Assembly (NCBI RefSeq): GCF_000430505.1
Contig: NZ_AUMD01000019.1
Span: 310,001-374,000, forward strand
Source: Eisenibacter elegans DSM 3317
GTDB taxonomy: Bacteria > Bacteroidota > Bacteroidia > Cytophagales > Microscillaceae
Length of the DNA: 64,000 nucleotides
Direction: 5' to 3'
In this document: in pieces, positions 63,991-64,000 of the stretch
Layout: the number at the start of each line of letters is the position of its first letter
Position numbering within the stretch: position 1 is the stretch's first letter
Translations under genes and position numbers: made by a program
Notes under the pieces: model-generated
What the model was told of the DNA's origin: nothing
The model's database searches: none
The model's input: the letters and a program-made list of their open reading frames with translations, nothing else

Positions 63991-64000
63991 TTTCCTTCGT

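Overview
The window reads as chromosome from a member of the Bacteroidota, most likely of the Cytophagales type, with moderate GC in genes and AT-rich spacers. The evidence is the gene families (SpoIIE phosphatases behind 7TMR-DISM or TPR sensors, a TonB-dependent receptor with a CarboxypepD_reg N-terminus, a DUF2027/Smr protein, a Lacal_2735-like small protein, LytS/LytTR pairs) and several -7 boxes of the TAnnTTTG type with TTTG-like -33 boxes. No rRNA, tRNA or CRISPR array was recognised. The species cannot be fixed from the sequence alone.

Layout. 1-12.4 kb: 3' part of a CYP102-like P450/reductase fusion, a SpoIIE-type sensor gene split by an in-frame TGA, an SDR, pyruvate carboxylase, an L,D-transpeptidase lipoprotein and a monoacylglycerol-lipase-like hydrolase. 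12.4-25.1 kb: a mosaic, decaying accessory region. It holds fragments of a PLD-type helicase (tentative), a RAYT-like transposase, an Eco57I-like methylase tail fused in frame to an RND permease fragment, a Crp/Fnr N-terminus, a frameshifted small conserved gene, a tetR and a hydrolase each stopped by an in-frame TAG, a truncated TolC-type gene and a broken IS4-family end. Between them sit intact units: a CarboxypepD_reg protein with LytS/LytTR, an OsmC-YjdJ-YjdI cluster, and a divergent HxlR/NAD(P)H-binding pair. 25.4-35 kb: glutamate synthase large subunit, catalase-peroxidase, histidine phosphatase, crotonase, and an OsmC-metZ pair. 36-44 kb: a SUKH-like gene, a lipoprotein, a TonB receptor/beta-helix lipoprotein operon and aspartate kinase. 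44-52 kb: an isochorismatase-vWA pair, a TPR-SpoIIE phosphatase, an orphan protein with a recombinase-arm-like N-terminus, and a Ser/Thr kinase-M23-secreted protein cluster. 52-64 kb: acpP-fabF-rnc, small proteins, an M15 peptidase, MarC, Smr, TatC, an SMR transporter, a metallo-beta-lactamase-fold protein, an outer-membrane protein and a patatin.

The main non-genic finding is dispersed intergenic repeats. One is a 130-150 bp MITE-like element in four copies, bounded by inverted repeats of about 19 bp and carrying inner palindromes. A second family of about 185 bp has two copies in opposite orientation, and a third of about 110 bp has two copies, one of which runs into the apparent start of the split sensor gene. 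The other theme is gene decay by premature stops: four convincing and one tentative in-frame stop codons, each explicable by a single C:G to T:A transition.
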